DNA from: Perlucidibaca sp.
GTDB taxonomy: Bacteria; Pseudomonadota; Gammaproteobacteria; Pseudomonadales; Moraxellaceae
Reading direction: 5' to 3'
Assembly (NCBI GenBank): GCA_023265995.1
Contig: JAHFSA010000003.1
Span: forward strand, 124,001 to 188,000
Length of the DNA stretch: 64,000 nucleotides
Shown piece by piece: positions 8,146 to 22,526 of this stretch. The position numbers and the translations under genes were made by a program. Below the pieces are notes generated by a model. That model was not told the DNA's origin. It saw only the letters and a program-made list of their open reading frames with translations, and made no database searches. Within the stretch, counting starts at the first letter, position 1; the number at the start of each line of letters is the position of its first letter.

Positions 8146-9035
8146 TGCCCGCCGTGCCGCTGCGGCGCATCGTGCTCTCCGACGGCATTCCGCTGGCGGT
8201 CGACATTCACGACTCGCCCGCGGCGACGGCGCCGACCCTGGTGCTGGTGCACGGTTACCCTGACAACCAGTCGGTCTGGCGCGACATGCTGCCGTTCCTG
8301 ACACCGCATTTCCGTGTCGTCACCTACGATGTCCGTGGCGCCGGCGACTCCGGTCGCGGTGACCGGCTGGCGACCTATCGGCTGCCGGCGCTGGCCGCCG
8401 ACCTGCGTGCCGTCATCGATGCCGTCAGCCCCGATCAGCCGGTGCATCTGGCCGGCCACGACTGGGGCTCCATCCAGTCCTGGGAGGCGGTGACCTGCCC
8501 GAGCTTCCGTGGCCGCATCGCCTCCTTCACCTCGGCCTCCGGGCCCTGTCTCGATCATGCCGCGCACTGGCTGCGCCATGCCCTGCGTCAGCAGGGCGAG
8601 GAGCGCGAGCTGGCGTTGCAGCAGCTCAAGGCGTCCTGGTACATCCAGTTCTTCCATCTGCCGTGGTTGCCGCCACTGGCCTGGCGCTGGCTCTTCGGTC
8701 CGCGCTGGCGTGCCATACGCCAGCGCCTCGATGGCCTGGATGCGCCGATCAGCGACTCGCAGACGCGCGACGGCATGGACGGCATTGCCCTCTATCGCGC
8801 CAACTTCATCGAGCGTCTGCTGTTCCCGCGTCAGCGCTATGCCAACTGTCCCGTGCACCTTTTGGTGGCAGGCGATGATTTCTGCGTCACACCGGGGCTG
8901 TTCCTGCACCAGCAGGACTGGGTGCCGCAGCTCACGCGCTTCGATCTGGAGACAGGGCACTGGCTGCCGCTGGCGCAGCCGCAGGTGTTCGCGCGCGAGA
9001 TCTGCCGGCATGCCCTGGGCGAGGTCGCGGCCTGA
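8142..9035 (+). CDS. Alpha/beta hydrolase, epoxide hydrolase/haloalkane dehalogenase-like
   Basis: Cytoplasmic hydrolase of about 297 residues. [10 protein letters not shown] provides the oxyanion region. GHDWGS carries an Asp nucleophile, as in epoxide hydrolases and haloalkane dehalogenases rather than serine esterases. TGHWLP contains the catalytic His. The ATG overlaps the bfr stop, with a second ATG immediately after, so the gene is probably translated from the bfr transcript. No functional link with iron storage is apparent, and the substrate is unknown. Confidence 0.82.
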   Translation: MMPAVPLRRIVLSDGIPLAVDIHDSPAATAPTLVLVHGYPDNQSVWRDMLPFLTPHFRVVTYDVRGAGDSGRGDRLATYRLPALAADLRAVIDAVSPDQPVHLAGHDWGSIQSWEAVTCPSFRGRIASFTSASGPCLDHAAHWLRHALRQQGEERELALQQLKASWYIQFFHLPWLPPLAWRWLFGPRWRAIRQRLDGLDAPISDSQTRDGMDGIALYRANFIERLLFPRQRYANCPVHLLVAGDDFCVTPGLFLHQQDWVPQLTRFDLETGHWLPLAQPQVFAREICRHALGEVAA

Positions 9036-9095
9036 GGCCGGATGGGGCGGGGAGGCCGCTTGCGGATACTGTCGGAAGAGGCTGCAGCAGAAACG

Positions 9096-9123
9096 AAAAA
9101 GGCCGCTCGAGAGCGGCCTTTTT
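9096..9123. terminator. Bidirectional Rho-independent terminator
   Basis: AAAAAGGCCGCTC followed by GAGCGGCCTTTTT, with only a two-base centre, forms a GC-rich stem with A and T tracts on both sides. It separates the convergent hydrolase and gltA genes. Confidence 0.9.
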
Positions 9124-9142
9124 CATGGTCAGACGCTGAAGA

Positions 9143-10420
<1,278 letters not shown>

Positions 10421-10563
10421 CACGGTCTCCTGAAGAGGGTTCAGCGCTCAGAGGGGCTGCCGTGCCATCAAGCGAGGTCCGGGGCGCGCAATGAAGAATC
10501 CCGAGGATCTTCAGGCTCCGGAGAAAGGTGGCGAACAGGCGGCCCAATGCTGGAAGCGCGGGT

Positions 10564-10591
10564 AGCTTAAATCACAAGCCAGAATTGTCAA
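10564..10591 (-). promoter_or_regulatory. Predicted promoter of gltA
   Basis: On the minus strand a perfect TTGACA (10586-10591) is followed after 16 bases by TAAGCT (10564-10569), a weak -10. This leaves a leader of about 135 bases before the gltA ATG. Confidence 0.45.
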
Positions 10592-10677
10592 TGAATGCAC
10601 TGAAACTCACGCAGCACATCCGACCTAAGTACAAGCAAGAGACATGCCTTGATGGCAGATTTGGGTGCTTTTGCGGT

Positions 10678-10706
10678 TTGTATTACGGATTGTGGGGGCT
10701 TATACT
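10678..10706 (+). promoter_or_regulatory. Predicted sigma70 promoter of the sdh-suc operon
   Basis: TTGTAT at 10678-10683 and TATACT at 10701-10706 are separated by exactly 17 bases. The start point would fall about 70 bases before the first sdhC start codon. Confidence 0.6.
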
Positions 10707-10785
10707 TTCGCGGCAATCTCGATGGCTGCGGGTTTTCACTGGTTTAGTCCATGAAAATCAATAGCTTGATGAGGTTTTCTCCCCT

Positions 10786-11214
10786 ATGCCACGCCCCTTG
10801 GGCCAGACCAACAGGACGCTCTCTGTGAAAAGCAACAGACCTGTCAATCTCTCGCTGGCGACTGTCATTGAAGTCAATTTGAAGTCACCGGTAGCCATTG
10901 CCTCCATTTTGCACCGCCTGTCCGGCGTGCTGCTCTTCTTCGTCGTGCCGGGCCTGCTCGCCTTGCTGAACTGCTCGCTGGCCTCGCCGGAGAGCTTCGC
11001 CGACGTGCAGACGATGCTCAGCGGCACCGTCGCCAAGCTGGTGCTGTTCGTGGCACTGGCCGGCCTGGTCTTCCACTTCCTCGCCGGTGTGAAGCACCTG
11101 GTCATGGACTGGGGCATTGCCGAAACGCTGGAAGGCGGTCGCGCCTTCGCCACGGCAACCCTGCTGGCTTCCGCAGCCGCCATCGCGGCAACCTTTGTGT
11201 GGGTGGTGCTCTGA
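10786..11214 (+). CDS. sdhC: Succinate dehydrogenase cytochrome b556 subunit
   Basis: Membrane anchor of complex II that binds haem b and forms part of the quinone site. SNRPVNLSL and SPVAIASILHRLSGV are the conserved N-terminal and first-helix motifs, and HFLAGVKHLVMDWG contains the haem-ligand His. Three membrane helices are visible. The frame allows an ATG at 10786 (142 residues) or a GTG at 10825, preceded by AGGA and giving the family-typical VKSNRPVNL; the GTG is quite possible. The stop overlaps the sdhD start region (TGATG). Confidence 0.93.
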   Translation: MPRPLGQTNRTLSVKSNRPVNLSLATVIEVNLKSPVAIASILHRLSGVLLFFVVPGLLALLNCSLASPESFADVQTMLSGTVAKLVLFVALAGLVFHFLAGVKHLVMDWGIAETLEGGRAFATATLLASAAAIAATFVWVVL

Positions 11215-11579
11215 TGAAAAGCGCAACGAGTTTTTCCCGTTCGGGCCTGTCCGACTGGCTGATCCAGCGCGTCAGCGCTGTCATCCTGGCGGTGTACACG
11301 GTGGTGGTGTTCGGTTTCGTCGTCGGCCATTCGAGCCTAGACTACGTGACCTGGCATGACTTCATGACCCAGACCTGCATGCGCATCTTCACCCTGCTGG
11401 CGCTGCTGTCCTTCGTCGGTCACGCCTGGATCGGCATGTGGACGGTCACCACGGACTACCTGACCTCGCGTCAGATGGGTCCGAAGGCGGACGTGCTGCG
11501 TCTGCTCGCACAGATCGCGATGGGCATTGCCCTGTTCGTGGTCATCGTCTGGGGCATTCAGATCATTTGGGGCAATTGA
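11214..11579 (+). CDS. sdhD: Succinate dehydrogenase membrane anchor subunit
   Basis: Second membrane anchor of complex II, 121 residues with three hydrophobic helices. SGLSDWLIQRVSAVIL and the HAWIGMWTVTTDY stretch with the conserved His and Tyr match SdhD. The ATG at 11214 overlaps the sdhC stop by one base, so the two are translationally coupled, and sdhA starts 3 bases after the stop. Confidence 0.93.
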   Translation: MKSATSFSRSGLSDWLIQRVSAVILAVYTVVVFGFVVGHSSLDYVTWHDFMTQTCMRIFTLLALLSFVGHAWIGMWTVTTDYLTSRQMGPKADVLRLLAQIAMGIALFVVIVWGIQIIWGN

Positions 11580-11582
11580 ATC

Positions 11583-13355
11583 ATGTCGAAAATGCGTACC
11601 GTCAATTTTGACGCCGTCATCGTCGGCGGCGGCGGCGCCGGCATGCGCGCCTCGCTGCAGCTCGCTCAGTCCGGTTTCAAGACCGCGCTGATCTCCAAGG
11701 TTTTCCCGACCCGTTCGCACACGGTGTCGGCCCAGGGCGGCATCACCTGCGCCATCGCCTCGTCCGATCCGAACGACGACTGGCGCTGGCACATGTATGA
11801 CACCGTCAAGGGCGCCGACTTCATCGGCGACCAGGACTCCATCGAGTACATGTGCTCGGTCGGTCCGCAGGTGGTGTTCGAGCTCGAGCACATGGGTCTG
11901 CCGTTCTCGCGTACCGAAGAAGGCCGCATCTACCAGCGTCCGTTCGGCGGCCAGTCGAAGAACTACGGCGAGGGCGGTCAGGCTGCCCGTACCTGTGCCG
12001 CTGCCGACCGTACCGGTCACGCGCTGCTGCACACCCTGTATCAGCAGAACCTGAAGAACAACACCAAGTTCTACATCGAGTGGCTGGCCCTGGATCTGGT
12101 GCGCAACCAGGCCGGCGCCGTCTGCGGCGTCATCGCCATGGACATCGCCACCGGCGAGACCGTGTTCTTCAAGTCCAAGGCCACGGTGTTCGCCACCGGC
12201 GGCGCCGGTCGCATCTACTCGTCGACCACCAACGCCCACATCAACACCGGTGACGGCGTCGGCATGGCGGCTCGCGCCGGCATTCCGCTGCAGGACATGG
12301 AAATGTGGCAGTTCCACCCGACCGGCATCGCCGGCGCTGGTGTGCTGGTCACCGAAGGCTGCCGCGGTGAGGGCGGCTACCTGCTCAACAAGGATGGCGA
12401 GCGCTTCATGGAGCGCTATGCCCCGAACGCCAAGGACCTCGCTTCGCGTGACGTCGTGGCGCGTTCGATGGCGACCGAAATCCGCGAAGGCCGTGGCGCC
12501 GGTCCGGATGGCGAGTACGTCTACCTGAAGCTCGATCACCTCGGCAAGGACGTGCTGCACAGCCGTCTGCCGGGCATCTGCGAACTGGCCCAGACCTTCG
12601 CGCATGTCGATCCGGTCAAGGAACCGATCCCGGTCATCCCGACCTGCCATTACATGATGGGCGGCATCCCGACCAACGTTCACGGTCAGGCCCTGTCGGT
12701 CGATGCCAACGGCAAGGACCACATCATCGAAGGCCTCTACGCCGTCGGTGAAATCGCCTGCGTGTCCGTGCACGGCGCCAACCGTCTCGGCGGCAACTCG
12801 CTGCTCGACCTCGTGGTGTTCGGTCGTGCCGCCGGTCTGCACATCGAAGACGCACTGCGTCAGGGCATCGAACAGCGCGAGCCGTCGGAGTCCGACGTCG
12901 AGAAGGCACAGGCCCGCATGGCGCGCTGGGACAGCTCGGTCAGCGGCGAAGCCATTCCGGCCCTGCGCAAGGAACTGCAGAAGACGATGCAGGGTGCCTT
13001 CGGCATCTTCCGTCGCGGCGAAGACATGGACAAGGGTGTGGTCGACGTGGCCGCCCTGCGCGATCGCATCGGCAAGGCCCACCTGGGTGACAAGTCGGGC
13101 GCCTTCAACACCGCCCGTGTCGAAGCCCTGGAACTCGACAACCTGCTCGAAGTCGCCGAAGCCACCGCGCTGTCCGCCCAGATTCGTACCGAATCGCGTG
13201 GCGCCCACAGCCGTGAAGACTATCCGGATCGTGACGACGAGAACTGGCTGGCCCATTCGCTCTACAACACCGAGAGCAAGCAGGTCAGCAAGCGCGCCGT
13301 CAACTTCGCGCCGAAGCAGGTCAAGGCTTTCCAGCCCAAGGCCCGTACTTACTAA
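11583..13355 (+). CDS. sdhA: Succinate dehydrogenase flavoprotein subunit
   Basis: Catalytic subunit of complex II that oxidises succinate to fumarate with covalently bound FAD. The 590-residue length is standard. [13 protein letters not shown] binds the dinucleotide, [10 protein letters not shown] carries the FAD-linking His, and HPTGIAGAG plus RGEGGYLLN line the active site. [13 protein letters not shown] and [18 protein letters not shown] are further signatures. It sits third in sdhCDAB. Confidence 0.98.
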   Translation: MSKMRTVNFDAVIVGGGGAGMRASLQLAQSGFKTALISKVFPTRSHTVSAQGGITCAIASSDPNDDWRWHMYDTVKGADFIGDQDSIEYMCSVGPQVVFELEHMGLPFSRTEEGRIYQRPFGGQSKNYGEGGQAARTCAAADRTGHALLHTLYQQNLKNNTKFYIEWLALDLVRNQAGAVCGVIAMDIATGETVFFKSKATVFATGGAGRIYSSTTNAHINTGDGVGMAARAGIPLQDMEMWQFHPTGIAGAGVLVTEGCRGEGGYLLNKDGERFMERYAPNAKDLASRDVVARSMATEIREGRGAGPDGEYVYLKLDHLGKDVLHSRLPGICELAQTFAHVDPVKEPIPVIPTCHYMMGGIPTNVHGQALSVDANGKDHIIEGLYAVGEIACVSVHGANRLGGNSLLDLVVFGRAAGLHIEDALRQGIEQREPSESDVEKAQARMARWDSSVSGEAIPALRKELQKTMQGAFGIFRRGEDMDKGVVDVAALRDRIGKAHLGDKSGAFNTARVEALELDNLLEVAEATALSAQIRTESRGAHSREDYPDRDDENWLAHSLYNTESKQVSKRAVNFAPKQVKAFQPKARTY

Positions 13356-13367
13356 TTGGGGTGCAAC

Positions 13368-14075
13368 ATGCTTAAAGTCAGCATCTATCGCTACAACCCG
13401 GATACGGACCGCGAGCCGTACATGCAGGAATACCAGATCGACACCCAGGGCCGTGATCTCATGGTTCTCGATGTGCTCAACCTGGTGAAGGAACAGGATG
13501 ACGGTCTGGCTTATCGTCGCTCCTGCCGTGAAGGCGTCTGCGGTTCCGACGGCGTCAACATGAACGGCAAGAACGGCCTGGCCTGCATCGTGCCGGTGTC
13601 GCAGGCGACCAAGGGTGGCAACCACCTGATCGTCAAGCCGCTGCCGGGCCTGCCCGTGGTGCGTGACCTGGTCGTCGACATGACCATGTTCTACAACCAG
13701 TACGAGAAGGTTCAGCCTTACGTCATCAACGACACGCCGGCGCCGGCCATCGAGCGTCTGCAGTCGCCGGAAGATCGTGAAAAGCTGGATGGTCTGTACG
13801 AGTGCATCCTGTGCGCATGCTGCACCACGAGCTGCCCGTCGTTCTGGTGGAACCCGGAAAAGTTCCTGGGTCCGTCGGCGCTGCTGCAGGCCTGGCGTTT
13901 CCTGGCTGACAGCCGCGATACCGCCACCGCCGAGCGTCTGGCCAAGCTGGACGACCCGTTCAGCCTGTTCCGTTGCCGCGGCATCATGAACTGCGTGAGC
14001 TCGTGCCCGAAGGGTCTCAACCCGACGCGCGCCATTGGCCACATCCGCAACATGCTGCTGACCCAGGGCTCCTGA
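13368..14075 (+). CDS. sdhB: Succinate dehydrogenase iron-sulfur subunit
   Basis: Carries electrons from FAD to quinone through three iron-sulfur clusters. The 235 residues contain the [2Fe-2S] motif SCREGVCGSDG with a following Cys, ECILCACCTTSCP for the [4Fe-4S] cluster and CRGIMNCVSSCPKGLNP for the [3Fe-4S] cluster. I chose the ATG at 13368, since the TTG 12 bases upstream gives no family match. It closes the sdh operon and a terminator follows. Confidence 0.97.
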   Translation: MLKVSIYRYNPDTDREPYMQEYQIDTQGRDLMVLDVLNLVKEQDDGLAYRRSCREGVCGSDGVNMNGKNGLACIVPVSQATKGGNHLIVKPLPGLPVVRDLVVDMTMFYNQYEKVQPYVINDTPAPAIERLQSPEDREKLDGLYECILCACCTTSCPSFWWNPEKFLGPSALLQAWRFLADSRDTATAERLAKLDDPFSLFRCRGIMNCVSSCPKGLNPTRAIGHIRNMLLTQGS

Positions 14076-14157
14076 TCCCGCTGTGCCCGGACGCGCTTGT
14101 CGCGTCCGTGAGCACGGGGCAGGGTGGTCGTGCACGCCACGACCATGGTCCTGAAAA

Positions 14158-14191
14158 GAAACCCGGCCGGGGTGACCCTGCCGGGTTTTTT
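14158..14191 (+). terminator. Terminator after sdhB
   Basis: AACCCGGC and GCCGGGTT arms enclose a 12-base loop with internal pairing, followed by a run of T. It would end or attenuate the sdh transcript before sucA. Confidence 0.8.
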
Positions 14192-14545
14192 CATGCTCGC
14201 CTCCGGGCCTGGCGCCCGAGTTTTGCCTGCCGTCGGAATTTTCTCTGCGTGCCACTTTGGTAGTGGTTCCGCGTCTGTGGCATTCGCGCTAGTATCGGGC
14301 AGTCCAGGAGGGCACTGTCGTTATTGGCGGGCTCTCGTGCACAGACTCTTCCGGTTGGCGCGCTTCTTGCTCCTGAGCTGCGGTCTCGGCTTGACCGGAC
14401 GGTGGATGCACCAGTTTTTGCCTCAACGGTGAAGGGGTGTGGGTCGTGGTGCCTCAAAAAGGTGCCGCGGTAATGTCTGAGAGTGTGCGGCGGCCGGGTG
14501 GCCGGGCCAAAAGCGCCATCCGCAGCTCTGTTTGGGATAACAACT
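14192..14545. other. sdhB-sucA intergenic region
   Basis: About 350 bases between the sdh terminator and sucA. It should hold the sucA promoter. TAGTAT near 14290 could be a -10 box but has no good partner. Short frames here have no ribosome site or recognisable product. The last bases, GGGATAACAACT, provide the sucA ribosome site. Confidence 0.5.
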
Positions 14546-17389
14546 ATGCAAGACGGCCAAATGCTGCGGCAGTGGAGTACATCGCAACTCTCCGCTGAAA
14601 ATGCAGCGTATGTCGAAGAACTGTACGAACAATACCTGGTGGCGCCGCACACGATTCCTGAAGACTGGCGCACCTATTTCGAGAAGCTTCCCCGCGTCGC
14701 AGGCATCAGCCAGGACACTCCGCACAAGGGTGTGCGTGAGCAGTTCCTTCTTCTCGCCAAGAATTCCAGTCGTGCCCAGCCCATGCCGGTCGGACGCGTC
14801 AGCACCGAGCACGAACGTCGCCAGGTCGCCGTTCTCCAGCTGATCGCCGGTTATCGCAACCGCGGCCACCAGCGCGCCAGGCTCGACCCGCTCGGCCTCA
14901 TGCCGAGACCCCAGGTCCCCGATCTCGACCTCGCCACGCACGGCCTTTCACTGGCCGACCTCGATACCGTGTTCAATACCGGCAACCTTGCTCTCGGCAA
15001 GGAAGAGTGCACGCTGCGTGAAATGGTCGACGCCATGGATGCCATCTACTGCGGCAGCATCGGCATCGAGTACATGCATATCGTCGACACCACCGAGAAG
15101 CGCTGGATCCAGCAGCGTCTCGAAGGCATGCGCGGCAACCCGAATTTCGCTCCCGAGACCCGTCGTCATCTGCTCTCCGAGCTGACCGCCGCCGAAGGTC
15201 TGGAAAAGTACCTCGGCACCAAGTATGCCGGCGCCAAGCGCTTCGGCCTTGAAGGCGGCGAGTCGCTGATTCCCATGCTGGCCGAGTTCATCCAGCGCTC
15301 CGGCTCCTACGGCACCAAGGAAGTCGTGATCGGCATGGCCCATCGCGGCCGTCTCAACGTGCTGGTCAACATCCTCGGCAAGAACCCGGCCGATCTGTTC
15401 GACGAGTTCGAAGGCAAGTCCGTCACCCAGAAGGGCTCGGGCGACGTCAAGTATCACCAGGGCTATTCCTCGAACCTGATGACGCCGGGCGGCGAAGTCC
15501 ATCTCGCCATGGCCTTCAACCCGTCACATCTGGAAATCGTGTCTCCGGTGGTCGAGGGCTCCGTGCGCGCCCGTCAGGACCGTCGTGGCGACACCACCGG
15601 CCAGCTCGTGCTGCCGATCAGCATTCATGGCGACGCCGCCTTCGCAGGTCAGGGCGTGGTCATGGAAACCTTCCAGATGTCGCAGACCCGTGGCTACCGC
15701 ACGGGCGGCACCATTCACATCGTGGTCAACAACCAGGTCGGTTTCACCACCAGCCGCATTGATGACGCGCGTTCGACCGAATACTGCACCGGCGTTGCCA
15801 AGATGGTGCAGCCGCCGATCTTCCACGTGAACGGCGATGATCCCGAAGCCGTGCTGTTCGTGACCCAGATGGCCATTGATTTCCGCATGGAATTCAAGAA
15901 GGACGTGGTCATCGACATGTACTGCTACCGTCGTCGTGGTCACAACGAGGCCGACGAGCCGTCGGCCACGCAGCCGGTCATGTACCAGGTCATCAACAAC
16001 CTGCCGACCACGCGCGCGCTCTATGCCGATCGCCTGCAGAAGGCTGGCGTGATCGCCGCCGGTGATGCCGATGTCCTGGTCAATGCCTATCGCCAGGAGC
16101 TCGACTCCGGCGTGCATGTGGTCAAGAAGCTGGTGCGCGAGCCGAACAAGTCGCTGTTCGTGGACTGGACTCCCTACCTCAACCACGCCGTCGTCGACGA
16201 GTGGGACACCGGTGTGCCCATGGCCACGCTGAACGAGCTCGGCAAGCGTCTCGGCACGCTGCCGGAAGGCTTCGTCGTGCAGCGCCAGGTGTCGAAGGTG
16301 CTGGAAGACCGTCAGCGCATGTGGTCGGGCAACCTCGAACTGAACTGGGGTGCCGCCGAGGTCATGGCCTATGCCACGCTGCTGGCCGATGACAAGACCC
16401 TGATCCGCATCACCGGTCAGGACGTCGGTCGCGGCACCTTCTCGCATCGCCATGCCATTCTGTACAACCAGAAGGACAACCAGCCGTTCGCGCCGCTGCA
16501 GAACATCGGCACGCAGCCGCGCCGTTTCGAGATGTACGACTCGCTGCTGTCGGAAGAGGCTGTGCTGGCTTTCGAGTACGGCTATGCCACCACCAACCCG
16601 GCCTCGCTGATCATCTGGGAAGCCCAGTTCGGCGACTTCGCCAACGGCGCCCAGGTGGTGATCGACCAGTTCATCTCCAGCGGCGAGACCAAGTGGGAGC
16701 GTCTGTGCGGCCTCACCATGCTGCTGCCGCACGGCTTCGAAGGGCAGGGCCCGGAGCATTCCTCCGCGCGTCTGGAGCGCTTCCTGCAGCTGTGCGCCGA
16801 GCACAACATGCAGGTCTGCACGCCGTCGACCCCGGCGCAGATCTTCCATCTGCTGCGTCGTCAGGCCGTGCGTCCGCTGCGCAAGCCGCTCATCATCATG
16901 TCGCCGAAGAGCCTGCTGCGTCACAAGCTGGCGGTGTCGCCGCTGGAAGCGCTGGTCAACGGCCACTTCCAGACCGTGATCCCGGAGATCGACGCCATCG
17001 ATCCGGCCGGCGTCAAGCGCGTGGTCATCTGCGGTGGCAAGGTCTATTACGATCTGCTGGACAAGCGTCGCGAACTGAACATGGTCGATACCGCCCTGGT
17101 GCGTGTCGAACAGCTCTATCCGTTCCCGGACAAGAAGCTGATCGAAGCGCTGGCAGCCTATCCGAATGCCGTCGAGGTGTTCTGGTGCCAGGAAGAGCCC
17201 ATGAACCAGGGCGCCTGGTACAGCACCCGTCACAATCTGGAGCGTGTCATGCGCCAGTGGAAGCCGGAACTGACCATCGGGTATGCCGGTCGACCCTCTT
17301 CGGCGGCGCCTGCTTGCGGCTCCGTCTATTTGCATGCGAAAGAACAGGCGGCCCTGGTCGCTTATGCCCTCGGCGTGCCCAGCGCCTGA
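14546..17389 (+). CDS. sucA: 2-oxoglutarate dehydrogenase E1 component
   Basis: Thiamine-diphosphate decarboxylase of the oxoglutarate dehydrogenase complex, 947 residues, near the usual 930-950. The N-terminus resembles the E2-docking segment (WSTSQLSAENAAYVEELYEQ). GMAHRGRLNVLVN, AFNPSHLEIV and GDAAFAGQGVVMET are cofactor and active-site stretches, and RRRGHNEADEP is also conserved. The ATG at 14546 was preferred over an upstream ATG in the same frame because it gives the family N-terminus. sucB follows after 27 bases. Confidence 0.97.
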   Translation: MQDGQMLRQWSTSQLSAENAAYVEELYEQYLVAPHTIPEDWRTYFEKLPRVAGISQDTPHKGVREQFLLLAKNSSRAQPMPVGRVSTEHERRQVAVLQLIAGYRNRGHQRARLDPLGLMPRPQVPDLDLATHGLSLADLDTVFNTGNLALGKEECTLREMVDAMDAIYCGSIGIEYMHIVDTTEKRWIQQRLEGMRGNPNFAPETRRHLLSELTAAEGLEKYLGTKYAGAKRFGLEGGESLIPMLAEFIQRSGSYGTKEVVIGMAHRGRLNVLVNILGKNPADLFDEFEGKSVTQKGSGDVKYHQGYSSNLMTPGGEVHLAMAFNPSHLEIVSPVVEGSVRARQDRRGDTTGQLVLPISIHGDAAFAGQGVVMETFQMSQTRGYRTGGTIHIVVNNQVGFTTSRIDDARSTEYCTGVAKMVQPPIFHVNGDDPEAVLFVTQMAIDFRMEFKKDVVIDMYCYRRRGHNEADEPSATQPVMYQVINNLPTTRALYADRLQKAGVIAAGDADVLVNAYRQELDSGVHVVKKLVREPNKSLFVDWTPYLNHAVVDEWDTGVPMATLNELGKRLGTLPEGFVVQRQVSKVLEDRQRMWSGNLELNWGAAEVMAYATLLADDKTLIRITGQDVGRGTFSHRHAILYNQKDNQPFAPLQNIGTQPRRFEMYDSLLSEEAVLAFEYGYATTNPASLIIWEAQFGDFANGAQVVIDQFISSGETKWERLCGLTMLLPHGFEGQGPEHSSARLERFLQLCAEHNMQVCTPSTPAQIFHLLRRQAVRPLRKPLIIMSPKSLLRHKLAVSPLEALVNGHFQTVIPEIDAIDPAGVKRVVICGGKVYYDLLDKRRELNMVDTALVRVEQLYPFPDKKLIEALAAYPNAVEVFWCQEEPMNQGAWYSTRHNLERVMRQWKPELTIGYAGRPSSAAPACGSVYLHAKEQAALVAYALGVPSA

Positions 17390-17416
17390 ACTGCCTAGCA
17401 GAAGGAACAGAAGAAA

Positions 17417-18619
17417 ATGAGTCTGGAAATCAAAGCCCCGGTATTCCCCGAATCCGTTGCCGACGGCACCGTGGCCACCTGGCACAAGAAGCCGGGCGAG
17501 GCCGTGTCGCGTGACGAACTGATCGTCGACATCGAAACCGACAAGGTCGTGCTCGAAGTCGTGGCTCCGGCCGATGGCGTCATCAGCCAGGTGCTGAAGA
17601 ACGAAGGCGACACCGTGCTGTCGCAGGAAGTTCTGGCCATCTTCACCGAAGGCTCGGCTGCCGCTGCCGCCGCGGCTCCTGCCGCCGCCCCGGCCCCGGC
17701 CCCGGCTCCGACCGCTGCTGCTGCCGCGCCGGCAGCCGCCGGTCCCGCTGCCCGCAAGGCTGCCGCCGAAGCCGGTGTCGATCTCGCCGCCGTCGCCGGC
17801 AGCGGTGCCGGTGGTCGTGTCACCAAGGCCGATGTCCAGGCTGTCGCCTCGGCTCCGGCCCCGTCGGCCACGGCTCCGGCCGCAGTGGCCGCACCGGTGC
17901 TGTCGCTGGCTGTCGGCGAGCGCGTCGAGAAGCGCGTGCCCATGACCCGCCTGCGTGCCAAGGTTGCCGAGCGTCTGCTCGAAGCCAAGCAGTCCACCGC
18001 CATGCTGACCACGTTCAACGAAGTCAACATGAAGCCGGTCATGGAGCTGCGCAAGCAGTACGTGGAGAAGTTCGAGAAGGTGCACGGCGTCAAGCTGGGC
18101 TTCATGTCCTTCTTCATCAAGGCCGCTGTCGAGGCGCTCAAGCGCTTCCCGGCCGTGAATGCCTCCATCGACGGCAACGACATCGTCTATCACGGCTACA
18201 GCGACATCGGCGTTGCCGTGTCGTCCGACCGCGGTCTCGTGGTGCCGGTGATGCGCAGCGTCGAGCACATGAGCATTGCCGAAATGGAAAAGGGCGTCAT
18301 GGAGTTCGGCAAGAAGGCCCGTGACGGCAAGCTTTCCATCGATGACATGACTGGTGGTACCTTCACCATCTCCAACGGCGGTGTCTTCGGTTCGCTGCTG
18401 TCGACCCCGATCCTGAACCCGCCGCAGACCGCCATCCTCGGCATGCACAAGATCCAGGACCGTCCGATGGCCGTGAACGGTCAGGTCGTGATCCTGCCGA
18501 TGATGTATCTGGCGCTGTCCTATGACCACCGCCTCATCGATGGCAAGGAAGCCGTGAGCTTCCTGGTCGCGATCAAGGAACTGGTCGAGGACCCGGCCCG
18601 CCTGCTGCTGGAAATCTAA
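17417..18619 (+). CDS. sucB: Dihydrolipoyl succinyltransferase, E2 of oxoglutarate dehydrogenase
   Basis: Core enzyme of the oxoglutarate dehydrogenase complex that transfers succinyl to CoA. A single N-terminal lipoyl domain carries Lys43 in [12 protein letters not shown]. An Ala/Pro-rich mobile linker covers about residues 75-110, followed by the peripheral-subunit-binding domain ([12 protein letters not shown]). The C-terminal acyltransferase domain ends with [13 protein letters not shown], whose His is catalytic. Length 400 is standard. A good ribosome site, AAGGAACAGAAG, precedes the ATG. Confidence 0.97.
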   Translation: MSLEIKAPVFPESVADGTVATWHKKPGEAVSRDELIVDIETDKVVLEVVAPADGVISQVLKNEGDTVLSQEVLAIFTEGSAAAAAAAPAAAPAPAPAPTAAAAAPAAAGPAARKAAAEAGVDLAAVAGSGAGGRVTKADVQAVASAPAPSATAPAAVAAPVLSLAVGERVEKRVPMTRLRAKVAERLLEAKQSTAMLTTFNEVNMKPVMELRKQYVEKFEKVHGVKLGFMSFFIKAAVEALKRFPAVNASIDGNDIVYHGYSDIGVAVSSDRGLVVPVMRSVEHMSIAEMEKGVMEFGKKARDGKLSIDDMTGGTFTISNGGVFGSLLSTPILNPPQTAILGMHKIQDRPMAVNGQVVILPMMYLALSYDHRLIDGKEAVSFLVAIKELVEDPARLLLEI

Positions 18620-18633
18620 AGAGAGCTTTGTAA

Positions 18634-20067
<1,434 letters not shown>

Positions 20068-20075
20068 AACTGATT

Positions 20076-20094
20076 GGGGGCCTTGAAGGCCCCC
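20076..20094 (+). terminator. Stem-loop between lpd and sucC, possible attenuator
   Basis: GGGGGCCTT and AAGGCCCCC form a tight stem 8 bases after the lpd stop, followed by a weak T-rich stretch (GGTTCATTTT). Partial termination would lower sucCD expression relative to sucAB; this is inferred. Confidence 0.5.
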
Positions 20095-20190
20095 GGTTCA
20101 TTTTCCGCCGTCTGACCCTCGGGTCGATGCCGGTTTAGAGAGCCAGGGGGAGATCCCCTCCGGCGCAACACAACGAGTGGTGATCACACG

Positions 20191-21354
<1,164 letters not shown>

Positions 21355-21356
21355 AC

Positions 21357-22235
<879 letters not shown>

Positions 22236-22255
22236 TTCCTGCTGTAGTTCGGTGA

Positions 22256-22291
22256 CATGAAAAAGCCCGCCTAGTGCGGGCTTTTTCATGG
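22256..22291. terminator. Terminator of the sdh-suc cluster
   Basis: CATGAAAAAAGCCCGC, a CTAGT loop, then GCGGGCTTTTTCATG. The near-perfect arms include flanking CATG, the same design as the terminator at 26644-26680. Confidence 0.92.
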
Positions 22292-22306
22292 GCGCGGGGT
22301 AGGAGA

Positions 22307-22412
22307 GTGTGGGAGGGGGTGCTTTGGAAAACCCGCCGTGAACCCGTCCCTGGGGGCTCGGGCTCGGCATCCCTGCCTCGCACGGTTTTCCAAAGCACCC
22401 CCTCCCACACTT
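22307..22412. repeat. Long perfect inverted repeat, possible interspersed element
   Basis: Bases 22307-22334 and 22385-22412 are perfect 28-base reverse complements around a 50-base spacer. The arms begin AGTGTGGGAGGGGG and end with GGAAAACC. The spacer itself starts CGCCGTGAACCCGTCC and contains smaller complementary words. No coding is seen. The element follows the sucD terminator directly and precedes an accessory region. It resembles in design the hairpin-forming interspersed repeats of gammaproteobacterial genomes, which is recall rather than a search result. Confidence 0.7.
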
Positions 22413-22526
22413 TCCTCCCGATCCATGAGCTGTTTGTCTGAAAACGCGCTGCAATAGTGACGACTCCGAGGGGCAGGGCATAAGCTCGTGTGTCAAAGCG
22501 TATTGCGCAGCTCTCAGGAGATCGCC

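Larger units (their letters stand above)
10421..10785. other. gltA-sdhC divergent control region
   Basis: This 365-base gap contains the two promoter candidates listed separately. It is AT-richer than its surroundings, as expected for promoter DNA. An open frame at 10528-10764 lacks a ribosome site and homology and is not considered a gene. No clear repressor palindrome was found. Confidence 0.7.

Noticed and set aside
10528-10764. A 78-codon frame between gltA and sdhC
   Set aside because: It covers both promoter candidates, has no ribosome site and no recognisable product.
11337-14255. A 972-codon minus-strand open frame across sdhA and sdhB
   Set aside because: Antisense shadow of the sdh genes with the same compositional bias and no ribosome site.
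14124-14432. A 102-codon frame between sdhB and sucA
   Set aside because: It begins inside the sdh terminator region and has neither ribosome site nor homology.
15524-18529. A 1001-codon open frame antisense to sucA and sucB
   Set aside because: It is the mirror of two well-conserved genes in high-GC DNA. The translation is low-complexity in His, Gly, Asp and Arg with no family match.
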